Origin: Pseudomonadota bacterium
GTDB taxonomy: Bacteria > Pseudomonadota > Gammaproteobacteria > Burkholderiales > Chitinibacteraceae
Direction: 5' to 3'
DNA: 64,000 nucleotides
Assembly (NCBI GenBank): GCA_026399755.1
Contig: JAPLQI010000137.1
Location: 62,001-126,000 of the forward strand
Below the pieces are notes generated by a model. The model had not been told where the DNA came from and made no database searches. It was given only the letters and a program-made list of their open reading frames with translations. The position numbers were made by a program, and so were the translations under genes. Within the stretch, counting starts at the first letter, position 1, and each line of letters opens with the position of its first letter. This document shows, one piece after another, positions 11,782 through 19,232 of the stretch.

Positions 11782-12258
11782 ATGTCCAAAAAACGCATCA
11801 TTTTACTACCCGGTGACGTTCGATTTGCACAAGCACCCGATCACCTCTATACGCTTTTAGGCTCTTGCCTTGCCATTACGGCTTGGCACCCTCAGCGCCA
11901 GCTCGGCGGCATGTGCCATTTTCTGCTACCCAGACCCCACCGTCCCTCCCCACTCGATGGCCGCTATGGTAGTGATGCCTTTACCCTGCTGTGCCAACTC
12001 ATGCAGAAGCATGCCTCCCTCCCCTCTGAGTATCGCTATCAACTCTACGGCGGCAGCGATATTTTCTCTGCAATGCCCACCGAATTATCGATAGGCTCTC
12101 GGAATATCTACACCGCCAAACAACTTTTATCCAATGCCTCGCTCAATGTGTCGTTTGAGGATACCGGCGGCCATCACGCTCGACGAGTAGAACTCGATTT
12201 AAGCACAGGAAAAATCTGGGTAAACCGCCCCTATGTTCAGCATAAAAAAGAGAAGTAA
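11782..12258 (+). CDS. cheD: Chemoreceptor glutamine deamidase CheD
   Basis: CheD converts specific receptor glutamines to glutamates and so creates methylation sites. The roughly 158-residue product carries the catalytic Cys in LGSCLAITAWHP and the conserved His in GGMCHFLLP, followed by the usual YGGSDIF and LSIGSRNIYTAKQLL segments. The frame is open upstream to an ATG at 11689 (31 extra residues that do not look conserved); the ATG at 11782 puts the start where family members begin (MSKKRIILLPGDVRF). Neither start has a strong ribosome site, so the exact start is uncertain. It is preceded by a palindromic element and followed 159 bases later by cheB. Confidence 0.88.
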   Translation: MSKKRIILLPGDVRFAQAPDHLYTLLGSCLAITAWHPQRQLGGMCHFLLPRPHRPSPLDGRYGSDAFTLLCQLMQKHASLPSEYRYQLYGGSDIFSAMPTELSIGSRNIYTAKQLLSNASLNVSFEDTGGHHARRVELDLSTGKIWVNRPYVQHKKEK

Positions 12259-12417
12259 CATTCCGCACGAATCAAGATCAAGTAAGTAGCTAGTGAGTCA
12301 AAGGCTGACAAAGCAGTGCTCCTCATCTGCTCCTTCTGTAAAAACAATGCACACCGAAAGCAAAAACAAGACTAAACCCCTATAACAAGGATTATGCCCA
12401 TCAATAGTGATTGAACC

Positions 12418-13551
12418 ATGGCCATTAAAGTCATGATCGTTGATGACTCAGCAGTTGTTCGCCAAGTCATGCTCGACACACTCTCTAAGGCCAGTGATAT
12501 TGTCGTCATCGGCTCTGCCCCCGATCCTATTTTTGCCCGTGAAAAAATGCAAAAAGAATGGCCGGATGTGATTGTTCTAGATATTGAAATGCCAAGAATG
12601 GATGGATTAACTTTTTTAAAACAAATCATGGTCGAACGCCCCACGCCCGTTGTGATTTGCTCATCACTCACAGAAAAAGGTGCAGAAATCACCATGCAAG
12701 CGCTCTCTGCTGGCGCGCTAGCCATCATCACCAAACCGTCACTTGGAATCCGAGACTTTATTCAAGATAGTTCTGCCGACTTATTGCAAGCCATTCGCGC
12801 AGCCTCGATGGCAAAGCTACAGCGCCCCCGCACGTCCCCCCTCCCATCACAGCTCCCCGCAGCACGCCATTCCAGTAACTCCTCCAGCCCCGCCAGCACC
12901 ATGCAAGAGCGAATGAGCTCCCCAAAACTATCAGCTGATGCCATATTACAAGCCACAGGGGGCCCAAGCACTATCCAAACCACACACAAAATCATTGCCA
13001 TCGGCACATCAACAGGTGGCACACAAGCACTCGAAAGCATACTGCCAGCGCTACCCAAAACATCTCCTGGCATTGTGATTGTTCAGCATATGCCTGAAAA
13101 ATTTACCGCCACTTTTGCGGCAAGGCTCAATAGCCTTTCACAAATCGAAGTGCGCGAAGCTAAAAGCAACGATCGAATTTTGCCGGGACTAGCGCTGATT
13201 GCGCCGGGTGGAAAACATATGCTGGTGAAGCGCAACGGCACTCAATACCATGTGGATGTGATTGATGGACCCATGGTCAGTCGACATCGCCCATCAGTTG
13301 ATGTTTTATTTAGATCCGTTGCAAATGCCGCAGGAAAAAATGCTGTCGGCTTTATTTTAACCGGCATGGGCGACGATGGCGCCAGAGGATTAAAAGAGCT
13401 CCATGACACGGGAGCGCGAACCTATGCACAAGACGAGGCCAGTTGCATTGTTTTTGGCATGCCCAAAGAAGCAATAAAGCTGGAAGCCGCAGATGAAATC
13501 ATTACCCTTGAGCTCATCCCTGAAGTCATTTCCAAACTTTCCAATCGGTGA
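12418..13551 (+). CDS. cheB: Chemotaxis methylesterase CheB
   Basis: Phosphorylation-activated glutamate methylesterase that resets chemoreceptors. Residues 1-115 are a receiver domain with Asp10/Asp9 in VDDS, the phosphorylated Asp55 in [12 protein letters not shown] and a conserved Lys106 in ITKP. A linker rich in Ser and Pro (about 130-170) leads to the esterase domain with the catalytic triad: Ser198 in GTSTGGTQA, His224 in [13 protein letters not shown], and Asp in LTGMGDDGA. No cheR gene lies beside it, so the methyltransferase it opposes must be encoded elsewhere. The stop codon overlaps the possible GTG start of the next gene by four bases. Confidence 0.95.
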   Translation: MAIKVMIVDDSAVVRQVMLDTLSKASDIVVIGSAPDPIFAREKMQKEWPDVIVLDIEMPRMDGLTFLKQIMVERPTPVVICSSLTEKGAEITMQALSAGALAIITKPSLGIRDFIQDSSADLLQAIRAASMAKLQRPRTSPLPSQLPAARHSSNSSSPASTMQERMSSPKLSADAILQATGGPSTIQTTHKIIAIGTSTGGTQALESILPALPKTSPGIVIVQHMPEKFTATFAARLNSLSQIEVREAKSNDRILPGLALIAPGGKHMLVKRNGTQYHVDVIDGPMVSRHRPSVDVLFRSVANAAGKNAVGFILTGMGDDGARGLKELHDTGARTYAQDEASCIVFGMPKEAIKLEAADEIITLELIPEVISKLSNR

Positions 13552-13556
13552 ACGCT

Positions 13557-14771
13557 ATGCAATTCGATCTCAGTGTTTTTATTGTTGAAGATAGCCTCAT
13601 CCAAAGAATGCACGCAGCAGCGCTCTGTACCGAGCTTGGACTTCGTGTCATGGGTGAAGCATCAGACGGCAATGAAGCGCTACTCATGCTGCAAAACATG
13701 CCCTTGCCCGACGTGATGCTAATTGATTTAGAAATGCCCGGCATGGATGGTATAGAACTCATCCAAGAGCTGGCCCATAAGGCCATTCCCGTTTCTATTA
13801 TTGTTTCGAGTGCAAAAGAAGACGCGCTCATTGCCTCAGTAGAAACCATGCTGCAAGCCTATGGTCTTCCTGTGCTGGGTGCGATCAGAAAACCACTGAC
13901 GCTGACCCAGCTAGACAAAGCATTCGGTAAATTTAACCCCATCTCAATAGATCAGCTTCAAAAAAGGCCAGAAGTCGTGATGGCCTCATCTGAAATCACC
14001 CGAGCATTAATTGAGCACCAGTTTATTGCCTATTTCCAGCCTAAAATCTCGATTAAAACCGGCGTAATCAAGGGTGTTGAAAGCCTTATCCGCTGGCAAC
14101 ACCCAGAAAAAGGGTTAATCATGCCATCGCAATTTATTGCGATTGCTGAAGAGCATGGCTTAATTAATGAATTAACGATGGAAGTACTCGATTTAGCACT
14201 ACAGCAATGCCGTCATTGGCATGAGCGCGGCTTAAAAATCACTGTCGCCATTAATTTATCCATGCTGTCTTTATCAAACTCTGCTTTTGCAGAGCAGATT
14301 GCACAAAAAGTAGCGAGCTACTCGATTGACCCCAGCTTTATCATGCTAGAAATCACTGAAACCGCCGTAATGGGCGATGTAGGCAATGCTCTCGGCACGC
14401 TAGCAAGGCTAAGACTAAAAGGATTTGGCCTCTCCATCGACGACTATGGAACAGGGTTTTCATCGATGCAGCAGCTCTCCCGCATCCCCTTCACCGAGCT
14501 AAAACTAGATCGCTCTTTTGTCGATGGTGCACATGCCAAGCCTCATCTACGCGCCATTTTGGCTAGCGCCATTGAAATCGCAAAAAAACTAGATCTAAGA
14601 AGTGTTGCAGAAGGGGTAGAAAACGAGGATGACCTCACTGTCTTGAAAGAATTAGGCTGCGATATTGTACAAGGCTATCTGACCGCAAAACCCATGCCAG
14701 GAGAGGACGTTGTAGCTTGGCTAAAAAGCAATAATCAACGCCTACGCGACCTGTGCAAGCCCTTGCCTTAG
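13557..14771 (+). CDS. Response regulator with EAL c-di-GMP phosphodiesterase domain
   Basis: About 404 residues: an N-terminal receiver domain with the phosphorylated Asp in VMLIDLEMPGMDG (Asp57 from this start), then an EAL domain from about residue 145. The EAL signature is ESLIRW, but the metal- and substrate-contact residues look complete: Glu in ESL, Asn in INLSM, Glu in LEITET, the DDYGTG pair, Lys in LKLDRSF, Glu in AEGVE and Gln in QGYL. It should therefore cleave cyclic di-GMP to pGpG. A GTG at 13548 overlapping the cheB stop is an alternative start. Being the last gene of a cluster with CheA but no CheY, it is a good candidate for the output that CheA phosphorylates. Confidence 0.92.
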   Translation: MQFDLSVFIVEDSLIQRMHAAALCTELGLRVMGEASDGNEALLMLQNMPLPDVMLIDLEMPGMDGIELIQELAHKAIPVSIIVSSAKEDALIASVETMLQAYGLPVLGAIRKPLTLTQLDKAFGKFNPISIDQLQKRPEVVMASSEITRALIEHQFIAYFQPKISIKTGVIKGVESLIRWQHPEKGLIMPSQFIAIAEEHGLINELTMEVLDLALQQCRHWHERGLKITVAINLSMLSLSNSAFAEQIAQKVASYSIDPSFIMLEITETAVMGDVGNALGTLARLRLKGFGLSIDDYGTGFSSMQQLSRIPFTELKLDRSFVDGAHAKPHLRAILASAIEIAKKLDLRSVAEGVENEDDLTVLKELGCDIVQGYLTAKPMPGEDVVAWLKSNNQRLRDLCKPLP

Positions 14772-14785
14772 GACTCCAGCATTAA

Positions 14786-14795
14786 GGGGGGGGGG
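14786..14795. repeat. Ten-base G homopolymer
   Basis: A run of ten G lies 15 bases past the stop of the EAL gene, in the gap between convergent genes (the EAL gene and rmuC). Because it is outside both coding regions, length changes would not affect a protein; it could be a sequencing-sensitive site. Confidence 0.9.
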
Positions 14796-14859
14796 ACGCA
14801 AGCAGCAGCGTTCTTCCCCTTGCTCAATATCGACCCACGAGCGCAGGCACCACCCGCCT

Positions 14860-16332
14860 TTATTCTAACAACGCGGGCTCAGGCTCTCCTTCCAACTTCA
14901 CCTGCTCAATCTCAACAAAGCGACGCGAAATTTTATCGCTGGTGATACTCACCTGCAGCACATCGTCGTTCACTTGGCGAATATGCGTGGCAAGCTTCTT
15001 CATTCTGTCGTCAAAGCGAGTAAATTCCTGCCCCAGCTTACCCAGCGCCTCTTTAATGATATGCACTTGCTTGCGTGTTTCTACGTCTTTAATCACTGCC
15101 CTTGCCGTATTCAGCACGGCCATCAAGGTGGTCGGTGACACGATCCAAACACGCTTAGCCATAGCATGCTGCACTAGCTCGGGATGATAAGCGTGGATTT
15201 CGGCAAATACGGCTTCGGCAGGAATAAACATCACCGCGCCATCGGCCGTTTCATTGGGGATAATATATTTGCTAGAAATATCGTCGATATGCTTTTTAAT
15301 ATCACCCCTGAATGCTTTAGAAGCCACAGCCCTATCGATCGTGCCATCAAACATTCGATGATAGTTTTCGAGCGGAAACTTAGCATCCACCGCCACCGTG
15401 CCTGTAGGCTCGGGCAGGCGCAAGATGCAATCGGCGCGCGTACCGTTACTTAAAGTCGATTGAAATTCATACACCTGATTGGGCAGTACATTACGGATCA
15501 GATGCTCTAGCTGGACCTCGCCAAACGCACCACGGCTACGCTTATCGCCTAGCAATTCTTGCAAACTCACCACATTGGTGGTTAGGCCATCAATTTTCTT
15601 TTGTGCTTCATCTATCGTTGCCAATCGCGCCATCACATTAGCGAAGGTTTCATTGGTCTTTTTGAAGCCTTCATCCAAGCGCTCGGTGACTTTGCCGGAA
15701 ATCTCGCCCAGCTTGGCGTCAGCCGTTTTGGTGAGCTCCCCAACGGTAGACGTCAGCTGGGTGGTGGTTAGCGCCAAGGCGTTTTGGATTTGCTCCATTT
15801 CACGCACCGATTGCTCGGCGAGCATTTGTGAAAGCTTCAACAAGATCTCTTCACGTAAAGCATCTTGCTTGCCCGAAAGCTGGCTGGAAATATCGCCCAG
15901 CTGCTTGAGCACCAATTCACGCGTTTCAGACAAGGTGGTGGTTAAAGAGAGCCGCATGGTCGATAGCGATTCGGTTTGCGCTGTTTGCAAACGCGTCAGT
16001 GATTCACGGGTTTCTTTTAGCTCACTCCCTACGCCGCTACGCACCCGCTCAAACGCCTCGGTCATGGTGTCGCGTAAACGTTCGCCCGAACGAGTAACAG
16101 CATCTGACAGCTGAGCGCCTTGCTGTGTTAAGGCTGCATGGGTGCTTTCTGTTTGCCGGCTTAAGCCCTGATGCAGATCAGAAAGCATTTCTCTATGCTT
16201 GGCCTCTAAATCTTGCGTCAGCGTATCTAAAACATCTCTTTGTGACTGAGCCAGCTGCTGCAAACGTGCTACCACGAGTGCGCCTGCCAACAAAACCACC
16301 AGCGTCGTAATTCCAAACAATAGATCTAACAT
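14860..16332 (-). CDS. rmuC: RmuC-family DNA recombination protein
   Basis: A 490-residue protein of the RmuC family, which limits rearrangements at inverted repeats and is thought to be a nuclease. It has one N-terminal membrane helix (LLFGITTLVVLLAGALVVARL, about residues 3-24), a long coiled coil rich in Gln, Thr and Leu to about residue 240, and the C-terminal conserved domain: LGDKRSRGAFGEVQLEHLIRN, VDAKFPLENYHRM (restriction-enzyme-like D-A-K core) and VWIVSPTTLMAVL. The frame opens earlier at a GTG (16359), but the ATG at 16332 has GTGGA at eight bases and starts right at the membrane helix. It is divergent from flgA, 68 bases away. Confidence 0.94.
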   Translation of the reverse strand: MLDLLFGITTLVVLLAGALVVARLQQLAQSQRDVLDTLTQDLEAKHREMLSDLHQGLSRQTESTHAALTQQGAQLSDAVTRSGERLRDTMTEAFERVRSGVGSELKETRESLTRLQTAQTESLSTMRLSLTTTLSETRELVLKQLGDISSQLSGKQDALREEILLKLSQMLAEQSVREMEQIQNALALTTTQLTSTVGELTKTADAKLGEISGKVTERLDEGFKKTNETFANVMARLATIDEAQKKIDGLTTNVVSLQELLGDKRSRGAFGEVQLEHLIRNVLPNQVYEFQSTLSNGTRADCILRLPEPTGTVAVDAKFPLENYHRMFDGTIDRAVASKAFRGDIKKHIDDISSKYIIPNETADGAVMFIPAEAVFAEIHAYHPELVQHAMAKRVWIVSPTTLMAVLNTARAVIKDVETRKQVHIIKEALGKLGQEFTRFDDRMKKLATHIRQVNDDVLQVSITSDKISRRFVEIEQVKLEGEPEPALLE

Positions 16333-16387
16333 GGTTTTCCACTTATCCCGCGACGCCACGATTGTAGGCGATGTACGGCAGTACGCC

Positions 16388-16393
16388 TATAAT
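16388..16393 (+). promoter_or_regulatory. Perfect TATAAT box close to the flgA start
   Basis: A perfect -10 hexamer ends seven bases before the flgA ATG at 16401, so a transcript from it would start almost at the start codon. No ribosome site lies between them. The -35 region is poor (TTGTAG at 20 bases or TAGGCG at 17 bases). It is a candidate only. Confidence 0.35.
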
Positions 16394-16400
16394 CAGTTCC

Positions 16401-17075
16401 ATGAGACCTCTGTTATTTATTCTATGCGCGCTATTTGCTAGCGCCGCCCATGCCACAGATACCGCCGCCATTCAACGCGCGGCACAACTATGGCTGGATC
16501 AATCACTCGCCAACAGCAACGGTGTGCCTAGCTATCAGCTCAGTAAAATTGATAGCCGCATCCAGCTCGCGCCCTGCAAGCAATACGATGTAGGCCTACC
16601 CAGTGGCTACCGTCTACTCGGCAATACCATGCTGCGGATTCAGTGCGTGGATGGGGCAAACTGGGGCTTTAATCTGCCGGTAAAAGTGTCCTTACTCGTG
16701 ACCTATTACGTAGCAGCGCGACCCTTGTCAGGCAATCAAGAAGTTGGCGCGGGTGATTTAAGCGCACAGCAAGGCGATCTGGGTACGCTACCTGGTAGCG
16801 TTATTTTGGACCCTGTCCAAGCCGTAGGCCGTGTTCTCAATACCGCCGTTGCATCCGGCAGGCCCTTACGCAGTGAAATGCTAAGAGCTGCGATGGTGAT
16901 CCAACAAAACCAAAAGGTACGCGTAATTTACCGAGATAACGGCCTAGAGGTCGCCAACGAAGGCATCGCCATGAATAATGCCGCCGAAGGGCAGTCGGTA
17001 AGAGTACGCATAGGCAATAAACTCATCGTACAAGGCCTCGCCACATCGACAGGCAATGTGGATGTGAGTGATTAA
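16401..17075 (+). CDS. flgA: Flagellar P-ring assembly chaperone FlgA
   Basis: A 224-residue periplasmic protein that helps assemble the FlgI P-ring around the flagellar rod. It starts with a signal peptide (MRPLLFILCALFASAAHA, cut after about residue 18), then the FlgA N-terminal region with the conserved Cys pair (LAPCKQYDVGLPSGY and IQCVDGANWGFNLPVKV), and a SAF-type C-terminal domain with VNxP-like TAVASGRPLRSEML and VRVIYRDNGLEVANEGIAMNNAAEGQSVRVR, the usual FlgA ending. The frame opens ten codons earlier, but the signal peptide fixes the start. No other flagellar gene lies in the window; flgA is normally next to flgB or flgM, so this one is on its own. Confidence 0.93.
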   Translation: MRPLLFILCALFASAAHATDTAAIQRAAQLWLDQSLANSNGVPSYQLSKIDSRIQLAPCKQYDVGLPSGYRLLGNTMLRIQCVDGANWGFNLPVKVSLLVTYYVAARPLSGNQEVGAGDLSAQQGDLGTLPGSVILDPVQAVGRVLNTAVASGRPLRSEMLRAAMVIQQNQKVRVIYRDNGLEVANEGIAMNNAAEGQSVRVRIGNKLIVQGLATSTGNVDVSD

Positions 17076-17088
17076 TACACTCAGCCAT

Positions 17089-17125
17089 GAATACACCCCA
17101 TTAAAATGGGGTGTATTCCATTTAT
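17089..17125. terminator. Bidirectional terminator between flgA and the DUF1796-type gene
   Basis: A perfect 12-base-pair stem (GAATACACCCCA and its complement, 17089-17118) encloses the loop TTAAAA. It sits between two convergent genes and could end both transcripts; the plus side is followed by CATTTATTTC. Confidence 0.8.
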
Positions 17126-17811
17126 TTCAGTAATTCAATCCGATTACGCTCAAACATCTCACTCCAGCCTCGTGGAGAAACCATATAGTCATTTGAATCG
17201 TGGTAATCGGTAATGGAATCGCTAAATATGTTTGAATTTCCATATTGAAACGCATCAAAACCGGGCTTATTGGTCACGAGCAAATCAAATTGTGTTTCTG
17301 GAAGTAAGGGCAATAATCTTTTATAGATTTCGATACATTGCTCGGGCTGTATATCGCCATAATCCCCCTTTAAATACTGGGGATCATTACCGCAACGATT
17401 GCGGACAAAAAGCACTTTTTTCCCCTTAGTCTCATTCATAAATCGATCTGCCAAAAAAGCATATTTATCTTTTAATTTTGGCAATTGTGCTGAAATTTTC
17501 TCAGGAACAATCAATCCTTGCTCATCTTTCATAAAATCATGGTGGTACATTAAATTGTACTTTGTATCTATCACCGTTTTTTTATCCGCTGGCACTTGGA
17601 TATTTTTCTCTTCAAACAAACCATTAAAGCGATCGTCCAAAATCTGTAATAAAGCATGAAATGGCGTCATCCACCAATCAAAGGGATAGGCTTGCACACC
17701 ATTAAAATGAGATCGAATATTCCATGTCACCTCGCAATTAGATCCTAAGCCAATTATTTTATGGTATTTCTTTGCATCCAAAGTAGCACCTCTAAATTTA
17801 GAGTGGGTCAA
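17122..17811 (-). CDS. DUF1796-type putative cysteine peptidase
   Basis: A 229-residue protein matching, from memory of the family, the DUF1796 group of predicted papain-like peptidases. Key features are IIGLGSNCEVTWNIR with the presumed nucleophile Cys26, the motif AYPFDWWMTPFHALLQIL, and YNLMYHHDF carrying the presumed catalytic His. The remaining part (LPKLKDKYAFLADRFMNETKGKKVLFVRN) continues the Rossmann-like pattern of this family. No signal peptide or membrane helix is seen, so it should be cytoplasmic. The substrate is unknown. Base composition is more AT-rich than its neighbours, as is common for cargo acquired by transfer. It has no obvious operon partner. Confidence 0.75.
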   Translation of the reverse strand: MTHSKFRGATLDAKKYHKIIGLGSNCEVTWNIRSHFNGVQAYPFDWWMTPFHALLQILDDRFNGLFEEKNIQVPADKKTVIDTKYNLMYHHDFMKDEQGLIVPEKISAQLPKLKDKYAFLADRFMNETKGKKVLFVRNRCGNDPQYLKGDYGDIQPEQCIEIYKRLLPLLPETQFDLLVTNKPGFDAFQYGNSNIFSDSITDYHDSNDYMVSPRGWSEMFERNRIELLK

Positions 17812-18018
17812 TGACGTCTCTCATCCATAGCGCGTAGTACCTTTTCAAAAAAGTATTCGCTGAAGCTAACAATATAAGATTTATCGAGAACAATCCAACT
17901 CGCGCCTATTCTGGCCCCAAAAATGCACACTAACGCACTTTTCCCAACACAAAAAACAGCCCAGCGATGCATTTCGTAGCACTTCATACCGCAAATATCA
18001 GCCTTATTCACAAGCGAA

Positions 18019-18047
18019 CTGACAAAACGCTCGCTAGCCGCTACAAT
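18019..18047 (+). promoter_or_regulatory. Sigma-70 promoter candidate for ribF
   Basis: CTGACA (18019-18024) and TACAAT (18042-18047) are separated by exactly 17 bases and match the -35 and -10 consensus at five of six positions each. They end 35 bases before the ribF start codon. Confidence 0.7.
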
Positions 18048-18082
18048 TTACGGCTTTGTAAAGTCCGCCCAAGCGCTTAAGC

Positions 18083-19006
18083 ATGCAAGTTTTCAGAAGC
18101 GTTTCCGACGCTCACCTTCCTCCTACTGCAATCACCATCGGTAATTTCGATGGCCTGCACGCTGGCCATGAAGCGATGTTGTCCGAATTAAAATCGGCAG
18201 CATCACTGCACAGGCTCAAAACCTGTGTGCTCACCTTTGAGCCGCACCCACGTGAATTCTTTACACCTGACGCTGCACCCGCCCGTCTTACCAGCCTGCG
18301 CGAGAAGCTGGAACTGCTGGCAGCAAGAGAGATTGATTATGTGATTGTGCAACGCTTCGATCGCCCATTTTCATCCTTAAGCGCCTTAGATTTTAGAGAC
18401 CAAATACTTGCGAAAGGCTTAAACGCACGGCATGTGATTGTGGGGGACGATTTTTGCTTTGGCGCAAAACGCGCAGGGGATTTTGCCCTACTGCAAGCCA
18501 GCAGCGATTTCAGCACCTGTAGCCTTGCCACCGTTGCTGACGGTGGCCTGCGAATTTCCTCTACAGCCGTGCGCAATGCCTTAGCTGCTGGCGACATGAA
18601 CTTAGCCGCCCATTATCTAAACCGGCCCTACTCAATTTCTGGGCGGGTAGTGGATGGCGATAAAATCGGTAGAACGCTCGGTTTTCCCACTGCCAACATT
18701 CAGATCAAACATAATCGCCCGCCCTTATTTGGTATTTTTGTGGTTGAAGTGCACGGGCTTGAAAAGCCTTATCAAGGTGTAGCCAGCCTAGGGTTTCGCC
18801 CCACCATCCACGGTGGCGATCTCTACCCCAAATTAGAAGCGCATTTATTTGATTTTAATCGGCAGATATACCGTCAACATCTACGTGTAGACTTCCTGCA
18901 TAAGTTGCGCGACGAAGAAAAATACATTGATTTGCCGACTTTAGTCGCGCAAATCGAAAAAGATTGCATCGCAGCCAAAGAGTGGTTTGCGGTAAATACT
19001 AAATAG
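18083..19006 (+). CDS. ribF: Bifunctional riboflavin kinase / FAD synthetase
   Basis: Phosphorylates riboflavin to FMN and adenylates FMN to FAD. The 307-residue product has the N-terminal nucleotidyltransferase half with TIGNFDGLHAGHEAML (the GNFDGxHxGH motif), VIVGDDFCFGAKRAGDFALL and ISSTAVRNALAAGDM; the kinase half begins with YSISGRVVDGDKIGRTLGFPTANI and continues with GIFVVEV and SLGFRPTI, then the catalytic-region LEAHLFDF. The length is standard. It precedes ileS, as in many proteobacteria, but a 225-base gap with a palindromic element separates the two. Confidence 0.96.
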   Translation: MQVFRSVSDAHLPPTAITIGNFDGLHAGHEAMLSELKSAASLHRLKTCVLTFEPHPREFFTPDAAPARLTSLREKLELLAAREIDYVIVQRFDRPFSSLSALDFRDQILAKGLNARHVIVGDDFCFGAKRAGDFALLQASSDFSTCSLATVADGGLRISSTAVRNALAAGDMNLAAHYLNRPYSISGRVVDGDKIGRTLGFPTANIQIKHNRPPLFGIFVVEVHGLEKPYQGVASLGFRPTIHGGDLYPKLEAHLFDFNRQIYRQHLRVDFLHKLRDEEKYIDLPTLVAQIEKDCIAAKEWFAVNTK

Positions 19007-19055
19007 ATAAAGCATGCAACACGTCAACACGACGGGGCGCAATAGATAAAAACCA

Positions 19056-19216
19056 GAGGTAGTTACAAAGCGTAGCGAGAGGTCCGAGGACAAGGCAAAA
19101 AATGGCGAAAAACCGCAGTTTACACGTCGTAAATGAGGTTTTGAGCCGTTTTTTCGACGCGTAGCTAGTGCATAGCTAGCAGTAATCGGGACTCGCAGTC
19201 GCTTTGCAACCACCTC
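19056..19216. repeat. Long imperfect palindromic element between ribF and ileS
   Basis: Outer arms GAGGTAGTTACAAAGCG (19056-19072) and CGCTTTGCAACCACCTC (19200-19216) pair at 15 of 17 positions and enclose about 127 bases, including CGAGGACAAGGCAAAAAATG and the pair GCGTAGCTAG and GCATAGCTAGC. It ends 16 bases before the ileS start. Its overall plan resembles the elements at 11510 and 50318. Confidence 0.6.
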
Positions 19217-19232
19217 ACATTGAGAGATCACC

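Noticed and set aside
17808-18011. Minus-strand frame of 67 codons between the DUF1796-type gene and ribF
   Set aside because: No ribosome site, Cys-rich random-looking sequence and overlap with the ribF promoter region.
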